Part shown: piece by piece, positions 52,409-61,091 of the stretch
Layout of the letters: each line of letters starts with the position of its first letter
Numbering within the stretch: position 1 is the first letter of the stretch
Assembly (NCBI GenBank): GCA_910585285.1
Contig: CAJUDL010000012.1
Coordinates: 1 to 64,000 of the forward strand
Reading direction: 5' to 3'
DNA from: an uncultured Muribaculaceae bacterium
GTDB lineage: Bacteria; Bacteroidota; Bacteroidia; Bacteroidales; Muribaculaceae
DNA length: 64,000 nucleotides
Program-made: the position numbers and the translations under genes
Notes under the pieces: generated by a model
What the model was told of the DNA's origin: nothing
Seen by the model: only the letters and a program-made list of their open reading frames with translations
Database searches by the model: none

Positions 52409-54384
52409 TTCCGTAACTTATTACCGAGTGAATATGAAAGAGTGAAGTAAAAGGCACGACCGGGCAGTGGGTAACGCTGTATATGCTCGTACTGCACGTC
52501 AAACAGGTCATTGATTTCGAGGGATGCCGTGAAATTGCGCCAGCGTCCTGTGATTTTCAGGTCGACATTGTCATATGGTTTGAGCACATCTTCCGGGTCG
52601 GCATATGACCACATGCGCTCGCCTACATGCAATTCGCTGATTGTTAGAGATAACCATCTCCATGCCGCAATGGCTGTGATTCCGCAGGAAAATTTTGGTG
52701 AATAGCAGATTGGCTTGTTGTATGTGTCCTCATTGTCGGGATTGGTGCGGTTGAGATCATCCTGCAGCGTGAAAGAAGTAAGCAGTGATAATGTCCACGA
52801 ACCTGCCATATACTGCCCCTGCATGGTAGCGTTCAGACCCCGGCAGAATGTCTTGCCATAGTTCATCATAGACCACGTATAAGTGCCTTTAAGCGGAAGA
52901 CACACAATCCGGTCATCTATATGGTTTATGTAGACATCCGCTTGCGCCTGTGCCATCCAACGGTTGTTGAAGTAGTTGTATTCAAGACCTAAATCCCATT
53001 GTCTGGTATATTCCGGCTTAAGATTGCGATTGCCCGCCTGCGTGTAGTAAAGGTCGTTGAGCGTTGGGGCACGGAAGATACATTTATACCATGCGCGAGC
53101 GCTTACCCCGTGCCAGTTGTAGCCTATGGTCACCGAAGGTGTCACCTTCTGTAGCGGGTCGGCGGCTCCGACCTTGAGTTTTGTGTGGTCTTTGTAGTGC
53201 TGATAGAGCGCAGATGCCGCTAACCGGAATCCTCGCCATTCCGCCATTATGGCGGCAACGGCTTTCTGATCGAGGCGGCGAACGGAGCTGAAACGTTTGA
53301 GGTCGGCGTCGAGCCAAGACATTCGTGCGTCATATCCTACGTTGATGCTGAGCCAGCCCCAGGGGCGCATAGCGTACGCAGCAGAAGCAAAAGCATCATT
53401 CTGATAATAATGGTTGTCGACCTTTGCTGTGTTTTGATTTTCTGGATAGTTTGTGTTATAACGCAGATATTCATGTGTGTATTTTGCGTTAATTTTCACG
53501 GTATGCATGTGATTGTAAGTGTGGTGCCAGGATACCTGAGCGAATATGTCCTTGTCCCATTCGCGGCCAACATTGGTATATTTATCAGATAAACGCCTCA
53601 CTATGCCTCCCGGACACCCGCGTTCCGACACATAACAATACAGATGTGAAGCAAAGTCACCCTTGAAAAGCGCACCCTCTATGCGGAAATATTCTATATC
53701 CGAATTTTTGCGTCGTCCTACAGTGTCTTCGAATTCGGATTTATATCTGAAAGGATAGTCACCTTTGGAGTTAAGAAACTCTCCGTCGATAAAGCCGCTC
53801 CATCCCTTTCTGTTGAACTGAAGGTTCATGCGCCCCCGATAAGTATGGAACGATCCGATGCCCCCGAGCACCGCAATTGAATCGCTCGTTGGTCGTCTGG
53901 TCTGCATATACACCGTGGCTCCCGATGCGTATTCGGACGCCGACTGGCAGTTGTCCAGCTTGTTGGCATTGTAGAGAGAAACGGACTCAAGCGTCGACAA
54001 TGAGAATTTTCCCAAATCAACGGTGCCGTTCTGCGCGTTTGTAATCCTGATGCCGTCTATGTAGACTCCAACGTGCTGAGAGCCGAGTGAACGGACGTTG
54101 ATCGTTTTAAGACCGCCAAGACCACCGTAATCTTTTATTTGCACACCTGCGAAATATTTCAGGGCATCGGCTATGGATGTTGAGGAAAGAGCCTGCAATT
54201 TCGACCCCGCAAGAGTCTGGGATGTTGCCAAAGGCTTGCGGTTAGCAATCACTTCCACATTGTCTAACAGGTGTGCTGAATCATTTGGCTCATGACTCGG
54301 GGCGGCATTGAGACAAATGCCGCTGAAAGCTATCGTACAAAGTGATATTACCGGTTGTCGGAGTGTATTACGGAAAAATACCAT
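52405..54384 (-). CDS. btuB: BtuB-like TonB-dependent outer-membrane receptor
   Basis: A TonB-dependent receptor of about 659 residues. A signal peptide ends near CLNAA. The plug domain includes LSSTSIADALKYFAGVQIKD and SLGSQHVGVYIDGIRITN, and the 22-strand barrel ends with the aromatic tail YFTLSYSLGN. It is first behind a cobalamin riboswitch, so vitamin B12 or a related corrinoid is the likely cargo. The open frame extends to 54495, but that part contains the riboswitch's terminator, so I use the internal Met at 54384 that begins a proper signal peptide; a Met at 54423 is also possible. Confidence 0.88.
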   Translation of the reverse strand: MVFFRNTLRQPVISLCTIAFSGICLNAAPSHEPNDSAHLLDNVEVIANRKPLATSQTLAGSKLQALSSTSIADALKYFAGVQIKDYGGLGGLKTINVRSLGSQHVGVYIDGIRITNAQNGTVDLGKFSLSTLESVSLYNANKLDNCQSASEYASGATVYMQTRRPTSDSIAVLGGIGSFHTYRGRMNLQFNRKGWSGFIDGEFLNSKGDYPFRYKSEFEDTVGRRKNSDIEYFRIEGALFKGDFASHLYCYVSERGCPGGIVRRLSDKYTNVGREWDKDIFAQVSWHHTYNHMHTVKINAKYTHEYLRYNTNYPENQNTAKVDNHYYQNDAFASAAYAMRPWGWLSINVGYDARMSWLDADLKRFSSVRRLDQKAVAAIMAEWRGFRLAASALYQHYKDHTKLKVGAADPLQKVTPSVTIGYNWHGVSARAWYKCIFRAPTLNDLYYTQAGNRNLKPEYTRQWDLGLEYNYFNNRWMAQAQADVYINHIDDRIVCLPLKGTYTWSMMNYGKTFCRGLNATMQGQYMAGSWTLSLLTSFTLQDDLNRTNPDNEDTYNKPICYSPKFSCGITAIAAWRWLSLTISELHVGERMWSYADPEDVLKPYDNVDLKITGRWRNFTASLEINDLFDVQYEHIQRYPLPGRAFYFTLSYSLGNKLRK

Positions 54385-54445
54385 CGGCAGTATGTTGGTT
54401 AATTCTACGAATCGTAAGTCCATACGTATCCCGGTGGGTAGAATG

Positions 54446-54480
54446 TAAAAAATCTCGGTGCGAAATATACGCATCGAGAT
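54446..54480 (-). terminator. Riboswitch expression platform (terminator) before btuB
   Basis: On the minus strand ATCTCG..TGCG pairs with CGCA..CGAGAT (one mismatch) around a seven-base loop and is followed by six T residues. It lies 100 bp below the cobalamin aptamer and about 60 bp above the btuB start, the expected place for B12-dependent transcription termination. Confidence 0.7.
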
Positions 54481-54585
54481 AACATACTGCTTCATTTACG
54501 CTTCATCAACCCGCATTGAGGAGTGATGAAAACGATTAATGATGCTGACCCGTGATCCCGCAGGCGCAAACAAATATTAATTGTC

Positions 54586-54788
54586 AGGAGTAAGTGGGTC
54601 TTCTGGCTTATCCCGGTTTCTTTGCGCCTTCCCAACCTTTGAGGTCAGTGGCGGATTCTGTCATCGCGTTGCACTGCGTGCTGCGGCTGAAGTAAGAAAC
54701 CTTTTGCGCGGGAATTACAGCAGCGGGTACTGCCACGGATTCTCACCGTGTTCCGGGTGTGGTTCAACACCCTTCACTTCTTCCGCTG
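54586..54788 (-). ncRNA. Cobalamin riboswitch
   Basis: The minus strand carries the B12 box as AAGCCAGAAGACC (54609-54597), the core segments GAATCCGTGGCAGTACCCGC and GCCACTG, and the peripheral stem with GGGTGTTGAACC near its 5' end. The order matches the cobalamin aptamer. It controls the btuB-DUF5074-surface protein operon: adenosylcobalamin binding should favour the downstream terminator and shut the operon off. Confidence 0.93.
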
Positions 54789-54820
54789 CAAAAGTATAAA
54801 TTATTTCCGGACTGTGCAAA
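54789..54820 (-). promoter_or_regulatory. Promoter of the cobalamin operon
   Basis: On the minus strand TTTG (54820-54817) and TACTTTTG (54796-54789) are exactly 20 bp apart, directly in front of the riboswitch. Confidence 0.8.
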
Positions 54821-54868
54821 TAAGATGTTGCATTTTTTTAGTTGCTTATCGTGTTAACGGAGGTTTGA

Positions 54869-55558
54869 TTATTCCGGCAATGGGTCTATGATGCGTCTGT
54901 CTTCCTCCGAAATGATCCGACCGTCCGCCATGGTTATCACACGGTCGGCAATGGTTGTCATCGTAGGGTCGTGGGTGACGATAACGAATGTTTGTCCAAG
55001 ACGTTCGCGCAACGAGGCAATCACGTCGCGAATCTCATCACGGTTGCGGGAGTCAAGACTGCCCGTCGGTTCATCGGCGAAAATTACTTTCGGGTCATTT
55101 ATAAGTGCCCGGGCAATTGCGGCGCGCTGTCGCTCGCCTCCCGACATCTCCGCCGGCTTGTGACGTTTGCGTTCGGAAAGTCCGAGCATATCGAGAAGTT
55201 CGGAAGCCTTCTGCATGGCTTTCTTCTTTGACATCCCACCGATCATTGCCGGAAGAGCCACATTCTCACAGGCGGTAAATTCAGGCAGAAGCTGGTGAAA
55301 CTGGAATATGAAACCTATGTTGCTATTGCGAAAATGGGATAGGCGTTTGTCTCCGAGTAAGGAGATCTCCTCACCATCGTATATCACCTTCCCGGAATCG
55401 GGACGGTCGAGAGTTCCCGCAATTTGCAGAAGCGTAGTTTTGCCGGCACCGCTGGGACCAACAATGGTGATTATCTCATTGCTGCCGATTGACAGCGTTA
55501 TATCAGACAGAACTGTCAGACTGCCGTATGATTTGCGTATGTCGCGAAGCTCAAGCAT
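54869..55558 (-). CDS. lolD: ABC transporter ATPase, LolD-like
   Basis: A 229-residue ATPase. Walker A GPSGAGKTTL (about 34-43), Q-loop FQFHQLLPEF, signature MSGGERQRAAIARALI and Walker B VIFADEPTGSLDS are all intact. The closest family is MacB/LolD, which powers release of lipoproteins from the inner membrane. The membrane partner is not adjacent, as is common in Bacteroidetes. The start codon touches a family B array. Confidence 0.9.
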   Translation of the reverse strand: MLELRDIRKSYGSLTVLSDITLSIGSNEIITIVGPSGAGKTTLLQIAGTLDRPDSGKVIYDGEEISLLGDKRLSHFRNSNIGFIFQFHQLLPEFTACENVALPAMIGGMSKKKAMQKASELLDMLGLSERKRHKPAEMSGGERQRAAIARALINDPKVIFADEPTGSLDSRNRDEIRDVIASLRERLGQTFVIVTHDPTMTTIADRVITMADGRIISEEDRRIIDPLPE

Positions 55559-55559
55559 T

Positions 55560-55680
55560 ATGAATAATTAATAATTAATGGTTAATGGTTAATAATTATT
55601 TGCCGCAATTTTTTTGTTATTGATCAAGTTAATATCGAGTCTAAAACTATTAACTATTAATTATTAACCATTAATTAACT
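55560..55680. repeat. AT-rich word array family B, copy between tcdA and lolD
   Basis: ATTAATAATTAATGGTTAAT-type words at the left and ATTAACTATTAATTATTAAC-type words at the right surround a centre of about 45 bp (55597-55645). The right end encodes the last residues (LING) and the stop codon of tcdA, and the left end reaches the lolD start codon. Confidence 0.8.
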
Positions 55681-56395
55681 TTACGATTGCGTAGTTGGCG
55701 AGATATATCCCGAAAATCGCCGGGATGGAGATGATGGTGCCGTAGGAGCTGCGTTTGTTTTGCTCTTCGAGTTCGATGACGGCGCGGCGGCATGGCGCTT
55801 CTGTGCTTGCCACTACTTTCAGTGGCTTACGGATACCGGCTTTCTTGAGTCGCTGACGCACGGCACGTGCCAATCCATCTTCACGTGTCTCGGAAATGTC
55901 GAAATATCCGATCTTGGTGGGATCAATTCTGCCGCCGGCTCCCATGGAAGAGATCACCGGTATTCGGTTGGCAAGACAATGCATGATCACTGCCATCTTG
56001 GGTGCGACCGTATCAATCGCATCTATCACAAAATCGGCATCTGTGCCGATCAGAGTAGCTGCGTTCTCGGGATTGACGAACTCTTTGAGGGCAGTTACCG
56101 ATACCTCCGGATTGATGTCGCGACAGCGTTGCGCGAAAAGCGACACTTTCGGTTCCCCGACAGTGGAGCGCAAGGCAATCAATTGTCTGTTGATATTGCT
56201 CTCGGCAACATTGTCGGCATCTATTATCACGATATGCCCCACGCCGCTGCGGACCAGTGTCTCCACGGCATAGCCTCCTACACCGCCGGCACCGACCACA
56301 ACGACTTTTGCTCGGGCGAGGCGTTCTACCGCTTCATCGCCAAGCAGACGTCGCGTGCGTGAGTCCCACGCATCTGTTGTCACCGAATCAGGCAT
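55664..56395 (-). CDS. tcdA: tRNA threonylcarbamoyladenosine dehydratase
   Basis: A 243-residue ThiF/E1-like enzyme that cyclises t6A at position 37 of ANN-decoding tRNAs using ATP. The nucleotide motif is VVVVGAGGVGGYAVETLVRS; a conserved Arg pair and the DAIDTVAPKM segment follow. The open frame reaches 56434, but the Met at 56395 gives the usual N-terminus (DAWDSRTRRLLGDEAVERLA) and overlaps the preceding stop by 8 bp. The last four residues come from the word array. Confidence 0.93.
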   Translation of the reverse strand: MPDSVTTDAWDSRTRRLLGDEAVERLARAKVVVVGAGGVGGYAVETLVRSGVGHIVIIDADNVAESNINRQLIALRSTVGEPKVSLFAQRCRDINPEVSVTALKEFVNPENAATLIGTDADFVIDAIDTVAPKMAVIMHCLANRIPVISSMGAGGRIDPTKIGYFDISETREDGLARAVRQRLKKAGIRKPLKVVASTEAPCRRAVIELEEQNKRSSYGTIISIPAIFGIYLANYAIVKLING

Positions 56396-56609
56396 CGGCA
56401 GGGAGCCAGCTACCTTTAAATCCGGTTTCCTCAATTGTCTTGACTATCTCGGCGGCTTTGGCAGCATCATCCGGGATGCCATGACATTCAAGCACTTTGT
56501 CGGCAGATTCAAGATCCATCGACCATTCCATATTCGGGAAACGCTGTTCAACAGCACCCATTATTGCGGCTTTGCATCCACCGCATTTTGCATTCGTCTT
56601 AAATTTCAC
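56388..56609 (-). CDS. Small heavy-metal-associated (HMA) domain protein
   Basis: A 73-residue ferredoxin-fold protein with the metal-binding CGGC (C9-C12) of copper chaperones, and the ending EETGFKGSWLPA. The copper ATPase gene lies upstream in the same direction, so a copper-chaperone (CopZ-like) job is plausible, though the hydrophobic Met-x-Cys start of classical CopZ is replaced by NAKCGGC. Its stop overlaps the tcdA start by 8 bp. Confidence 0.8.
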   Translation of the reverse strand: MKFKTNAKCGGCKAAIMGAVEQRFPNMEWSMDLESADKVLECHGIPDDAAKAAEIVKTIEETGFKGSWLPADA

Positions 56610-56611
56610 TT

Positions 56612-56752
56612 CTATTAATGTTTAATTTGTAATGTTTAATGTGTAATTGATAGAGGCTTTAGGCTTTAGGCTTTAGGTCATAGGCTTTGGGAATTCCATA
56701 CGGCGGAATGTCTCAAATAATTTCTCATTCCTAATTCCTAATTCTATTAAGT
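56612..56752. repeat. Mixed word arrays between the HMA gene and copA
   Basis: Three arrays lie in series: TTAATGTTTAATTTGTAATG words (56615-56648), the family C words AGGCTTTAGGCTTTAGG (56654-56697), and CATTCCTAATTCCTAATTCT words (56726-56746). The last one encodes the final residues (NRIRN) and stop of copA. No gene is seen here. Confidence 0.75.
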
Positions 56753-58959
56753 CTTAGCGAGTTCGCCACTACGCAGAGCGAAGAGAGTGCCATAGCTGCT
56801 GAAGCGAACATGGGGGAGAGTAGGAATCCTGCCTTATAAAGCACTCCAGCTGCAAGGGGGATTCCAATTACATTATATATAAACGCCCAAAACAGGTTTT
56901 CACGTATAATCCTGAGTGTGGCTTTTGATAATTTTACCGCTCCGGGAAGTGAGGAAAGCTTGCCGCCAACGATGGTGATCTTTGCAACGTCAATGGCAAT
57001 GTCCGAACCTCCTCCCATGGCTATGGAAACATCCGCTGTGGCGAGAGCCTGTGAGTCGTTTATGCCGTCGCCAGCCATTGCCACAACATGTCCTTTTCGT
57101 TGCAGATCCTCTACGCGGTCTTGCTTCATCTGAGGCAAGGTCTCTGCCGTTACAGTGTGAATCCCTGCCAAGTCTGCGATATGCTGGGCTGTGGCTTCGC
57201 GGTCGCCGGTGAGAAGCTCGACGTCGATTCCGAGATTATTGAGTTCTTTGATTGCCGATATTGCATCCGGACGTATTTCGTCCATTACTGCAAACGCAAC
57301 AGCCGGCACGCCATCAACTGAGACCGCCACTACGCCCGCACCCTGTTCCAGCCATAAATCAATCTTTTTCAAGAATTGAGGATCGCAGCTGTTGTCGGCA
57401 ACTGAGGATGAACCGATGTTGTACTTCATGCCATCTGTCACGCAGCTGATTCCTACGCCCGCAATATATTCATATTCAGAAGGTGCGATTGGTGTAATCT
57501 TGAGTTTTTCGATTCCCTCGGATATAGCGGCGGCGAGAGGGTGAATGCTTTCCTTCTCCGCGCCGTATATGGCGGCGAGTATGGCGTTTTTCCCTGATTC
57601 TTCAACATCGGAAGACCAGCAAATGTCGGTCATCCTCGGTTTGCCAAGGGTGAGGGTACCGGTCTTGTCGATCAGAAGTGTGTCGGTTTTTGCCAGCAGT
57701 TCCAAAGCGGTGGCATCTTTTATCAATATGCCCGAGCGTGCTCCGCGTCCTATACCTACCATTACCGCCATAGGGGTTGCAAGACCTAATGCGCAGGGGC
57801 ACGCAATGACGAGCACCGAAACCGCGCAGACAAAGGCTATCGGGAGGTAGCCACGTCCCATCGCCATCCATACGCAGAATGTAATCAGCGAGATTACCAT
57901 GACAGTCGGGACGAAAATGGCAGCAACGCGGTCAACGAGTTTCTGAACAGGTGCTTTAGACCCTTGGGCTTCCTTCACTGCGCGTATTATCCTTGAAAGC
58001 TCTGTGTCGGTACCTACCTTTGTTGCCTTGACCTTGATGCTTCCCGCATTAAGGATTGTGCCTGCGCTTACTTTGTCGCCTCGTGTTTTTTCAATGCCTA
58101 TTGACTCTCCCGTGAGCATAGACTCGTCAACAGTGGCATTTCCTGCTTCTACGATGCCATCTACAGGAATCTTGTCGCCCTGCCTGACAACCAATATGTC
58201 TCCGACTTTTATTTCCGATACAGGCACGCGCCGAGTGTTGCCATTGGCAAGTTCGAGTAATGCCTCATCGGGTTGAAGGTCCATAAGTGCGCGTATCGCC
58301 AGTCCTGTGGAATGTCGGCTGCGCATTTCCATCATTTTCCCTGTCAATACAAAAGCGATGATCATGGCAGCTCCTTCGTAATATACATCCGCGCTTATCG
58401 CACGTGATGTGAGCACTTCTGGAGCGATTGTATTGAACACGCTGAAAAGGAAGCTGACAATGGTGGAGATTGCAACAAGGCTGTCCATATTCGGAGCTTT
58501 TGCAATAAGCGCCTTTATGCCGCGCCTGTAGAAGCCCTCTCCGCAATAAGCCATGACGGCAAGGGTCATTGCCATGAATATCCAGTTGTCGGCAGGGAAG
58601 TGAATATGGAGCATGCACAAGATGCACAGGGGAATGGTAATGATCCACGCAACGATCACTTTCAGTTTCATTGTGCGGTATGCCTGTTCCTCCTGACGCT
58701 CTTTCTCTTCAACAGCTTTCGCCTCTGATTCGCTCACAATCATCTCATATCCGGCATCTTTCACAGCTTCCGCTATCCTGGCGGGAGATGTGAGCGACGG
58801 ATTCCAGTCGATTGTGGCGGAATTGGTAGCAAAATTCACGTCAACGTCTGTCACCCCCGTGCATTCGGAGATGGTCTTTTTTACTGTGCCGGCACATACG
58901 GCACACATCATCCCGGTGACGGGAAATATCTCGTGTCTTATTTCATTCTTATTCGCCAT
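56731..58959 (-). CDS. copA: Copper-translocating P-type ATPase
   Basis: A 742-residue P1B-type pump that exports Cu(I). One N-terminal HMA domain has CAVC (C19-C22). Eight membrane spans are expected. The CPC motif is ACPCALGLATPM, the phosphorylation site DKTGTLTLGK, the hinge GDGINDSQAL, and the actuator TGES is present (LTGESIGIEK). The start overlaps the end of the RNA methyltransferase gene by 22 bp. The last five residues come from the word array. Confidence 0.95.
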   Translation of the reverse strand: MANKNEIRHEIFPVTGMMCAVCAGTVKKTISECTGVTDVDVNFATNSATIDWNPSLTSPARIAEAVKDAGYEMIVSESEAKAVEEKERQEEQAYRTMKLKVIVAWIITIPLCILCMLHIHFPADNWIFMAMTLAVMAYCGEGFYRRGIKALIAKAPNMDSLVAISTIVSFLFSVFNTIAPEVLTSRAISADVYYEGAAMIIAFVLTGKMMEMRSRHSTGLAIRALMDLQPDEALLELANGNTRRVPVSEIKVGDILVVRQGDKIPVDGIVEAGNATVDESMLTGESIGIEKTRGDKVSAGTILNAGSIKVKATKVGTDTELSRIIRAVKEAQGSKAPVQKLVDRVAAIFVPTVMVISLITFCVWMAMGRGYLPIAFVCAVSVLVIACPCALGLATPMAVMVGIGRGARSGILIKDATALELLAKTDTLLIDKTGTLTLGKPRMTDICWSSDVEESGKNAILAAIYGAEKESIHPLAAAISEGIEKLKITPIAPSEYEYIAGVGISCVTDGMKYNIGSSSVADNSCDPQFLKKIDLWLEQGAGVVAVSVDGVPAVAFAVMDEIRPDAISAIKELNNLGIDVELLTGDREATAQHIADLAGIHTVTAETLPQMKQDRVEDLQRKGHVVAMAGDGINDSQALATADVSIAMGGGSDIAIDVAKITIVGGKLSSLPGAVKLSKATLRIIRENLFWAFIYNVIGIPLAAGVLYKAGFLLSPMFASAAMALSSLCVVANSLRLNRIRN

Positions 58960-60194
58960 TGCGCAGGATAAAGATTATTGGCTCGGTTTCCGAGATTTTT
59001 AACAATTCCCAATGGGTGGTCTTTATACATAACAACAACATACCCCTTCGGGATTTCCGGATTGAGCTGAATTGCCTCATGACGCAGATAGGAGAGGGCA
59101 GTCTGTTCGTCAACTTCCGCTTCGGGTAGTGTCCACTTTCTGTAATCGCAAGAAAGCACCGATTCCGTGGTCGGGACCTGATCTCTCCCTTTGGTTGTGG
59201 TCATGGGTATGCCGTCGGCAATAATTTTAGCTTTGTCTGCAATCAGTTGGGAGAATGATTTCCCACGCCGTGTGCGCGCCGGCATATAATCACCCTCTTT
59301 GCGAAGAACGCACAGAAAGAGACCCTCACCGCGTGTGATGTGTGGCATGAAGCGCAGACACGGATAAGGTGTGTCTATCCCTTTGCCGATTCCCCAATCT
59401 TCAGGGAAATTCATATCTAAAGGAACCATCCCGAGTTCTTCGACAAGATAACCGACATTCTCTTCATTTTCAAGGCGGTTGAAAGTGCAGGTGGAATAGA
59501 TGAGGAAGCCACCGGGTTTTAATGCCTCGAATGCGTCAGCGAGGATTTCCCGCTGCAGGGAAGCGCATTGCTTTTGCAATCCCTCTCCCCATTGGCTCAC
59601 AGCCACATCCTCCTTGCGCATCATCCCCTCGCCGGAGCAGGGGGCATCTACGGCAATGATGTCGAAAAGTTCACCGAGCGCGGCAAAGCGGGCTGTGGGG
59701 GAATTGGTGACTATAATGTCGGGATATCCCCATTTCATCAGGTTCTCCTTTAAGACTGTGGCGCGGTTGCTGACAAATTCATTGGCGACAATGGTTGTGC
59801 CGTCCGGAAGGGCATTGATCATAGATGTTGTCTTTCCACCTGGTGCGGCGCATAGATCGAGCACTCGGAGCAGATTGGCCGTATCAAGAGCCATAGGCAC
59901 TATTTTCTCGGTCACCGCCTCGTATATCATCGATGAAGCATCTTGCACATAGAACACACCTGCATGTATCAGAGGATTGAGAGTGAACACAGGCCGCTCC
60001 GGCAGATAATACCCGCTCTGACACCATTTCACCGGCGTCAATCCCTCATATCCGCAGATATCCGGGTTATTACTTTTTCTGCGATTGAGTTTTATAGACA
60101 CCGATGGTGGCTGGTTCATTGCCGCGAGGAATGAATCGCAATCTTCTCCAAGAAGATTGCGCATCTGGTTGATGAAATTCTCAGGTAATGTCAT
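58938..60194 (-). CDS. RsmB/NOP family rRNA cytosine-C5 methyltransferase (RsmF-like)
   Basis: A 418-residue enzyme with the SAM motif LDLCAAPGGKTT, DAPCSGEGMMR (first catalytic cysteine) and YSTCTFNRLENEENV (second). A C-terminal PUA-like domain (YVVVMYKDHPLGIVKN) fits RsmF, which methylates C1407 in 16S rRNA of E. coli; the site here is not proven. The open frame extends to a TTG at 60218, but MTLPENFINQM at 60194 is the normal start. Overlaps copA. Confidence 0.9.
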   Translation of the reverse strand: MTLPENFINQMRNLLGEDCDSFLAAMNQPPSVSIKLNRRKSNNPDICGYEGLTPVKWCQSGYYLPERPVFTLNPLIHAGVFYVQDASSMIYEAVTEKIVPMALDTANLLRVLDLCAAPGGKTTSMINALPDGTTIVANEFVSNRATVLKENLMKWGYPDIIVTNSPTARFAALGELFDIIAVDAPCSGEGMMRKEDVAVSQWGEGLQKQCASLQREILADAFEALKPGGFLIYSTCTFNRLENEENVGYLVEELGMVPLDMNFPEDWGIGKGIDTPYPCLRFMPHITRGEGLFLCVLRKEGDYMPARTRRGKSFSQLIADKAKIIADGIPMTTTKGRDQVPTTESVLSCDYRKWTLPEAEVDEQTALSYLRHEAIQLNPEIPKGYVVVMYKDHPLGIVKNLGNRANNLYPAQWRIRMK

Positions 60195-60308
60195 AATTCG
60201 GGTTGCTTCCAAGTGCAAAATTATTCATTGATGGTTGCACACAGCGTGCAATTAACAAAATTAACAAAAAATGAGGAAACGAGTAATAATGGAATATAGG
60301 ATTTTTAT

Positions 60309-60316
60309 TAAATTTG
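60309..60316 (+). promoter_or_regulatory. -7 box TAAATTTG next to the RsmI-like start
   Basis: An exact TAnnTTTG ends 4 bp before the ATG at 60321. If active it gives a leaderless message, similar to the nitroreductase case at 19858. No clear -33 at 20 bp. Confidence 0.45.
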
Positions 60317-60320
60317 TAAT

Positions 60321-61091
60321 ATGAAACAGGAAACGGCTCTATATCTTATCCCCGTAAACATCAGCGATGCTCCGTTGGAAAATGTTATTCCAACGGGTAA
60401 TCTTCCTTTAGTCAAGAATTTAAAACACTTGATAGTGGAGAATGTGAGAACCGCGCGTCGTTTCCTTAAGCGGTGGGATAAAAGCTTCGATATAGATTCC
60501 ATCACGTTTTATGAGCTCAATGGTCACACGAATCTTACGGAAGTAAGTTCCTGGCTGGAGCCGTTGCGAAGGGGAGAGTCTATGGGTGTGATGAGCGAAG
60601 CCGGGTGTCCGGCGGTTGCCGATCCCGGTGCATTGCCTGTTGAGATTGCGCAGCGAGAGGGAATGAGGGTTGTTCCTTTGGTAGGACCTTCGAGCATCCT
60701 CATGTCTTTGATGGCATCCGGCTTCAATGGTCAGGGATTCGCGTTTAACGGTTATCTGCCGATTGAAGAGAAGGAGCGTATTCGCGCTGTGCGCGAGCTG
60801 GAAAATGAATCGCAAGCTAAAAACCGCACCGAGATATTCATCGAGACTCCGTATCGCAACAACAGCATGATCCGCTTCCTGAGCGAGAATCTCCGTCCCG
60901 ACACACGTCTTTGCGTGGCGTGCGACATAACTGATTGCGAGAATGAGAGTGTCATCACTCGTACGGCAGCGAAATGGAAGAACTGCAAGGAGAATTATGA
61001 TAAGCGCCCAGCAATATTCCTGATCTACCGAGGTGTCTCCCAGGAGCATAAGAATGATAAGGCGAAAGGAGGGAGACGGAATGTGCGCTAA
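60321..61091 (+). CDS. SAM-dependent methyltransferase, RsmI-like tetrapyrrole-methylase fold
   Basis: A 256-residue protein with the tetrapyrrole-methylase fold: GVMSEAGCPAVADPGA and PLVGPSSILMSLMASGFNGQ are the family signatures. It lacks part of the N-terminal YVVPTPIGN segment of true RsmI but has a related start (LYLIPVNISDAP). It probably 2'-O-methylates rRNA near position 1402, or acts on another RNA. The MBL gene starts inside its 3' end. Confidence 0.85.
   Translation: MKQETALYLIPVNISDAPLENVIPTGNLPLVKNLKHLIVENVRTARRFLKRWDKSFDIDSITFYELNGHTNLTEVSSWLEPLRRGESMGVMSEAGCPAVADPGALPVEIAQREGMRVVPLVGPSSILMSLMASGFNGQGFAFNGYLPIEEKERIRAVRELENESQAKNRTEIFIETPYRNNSMIRFLSENLRPDTRLCVACDITDCENESVITRTAAKWKNCKENYDKRPAIFLIYRGVSQEHKNDKAKGGRRNVR

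Noticed and set aside
54384..54495. N-terminal extension of btuB to the ATG at 54495
   Set aside because: The extension contains a terminator with a T-run and has no signal-peptide character; the internal start at 54384 fits better.
60420..61049. 209-codon minus-strand frame within the RsmI-like gene
   Set aside because: It lies opposite the conserved methyltransferase signatures, with no promoter or homology pattern.
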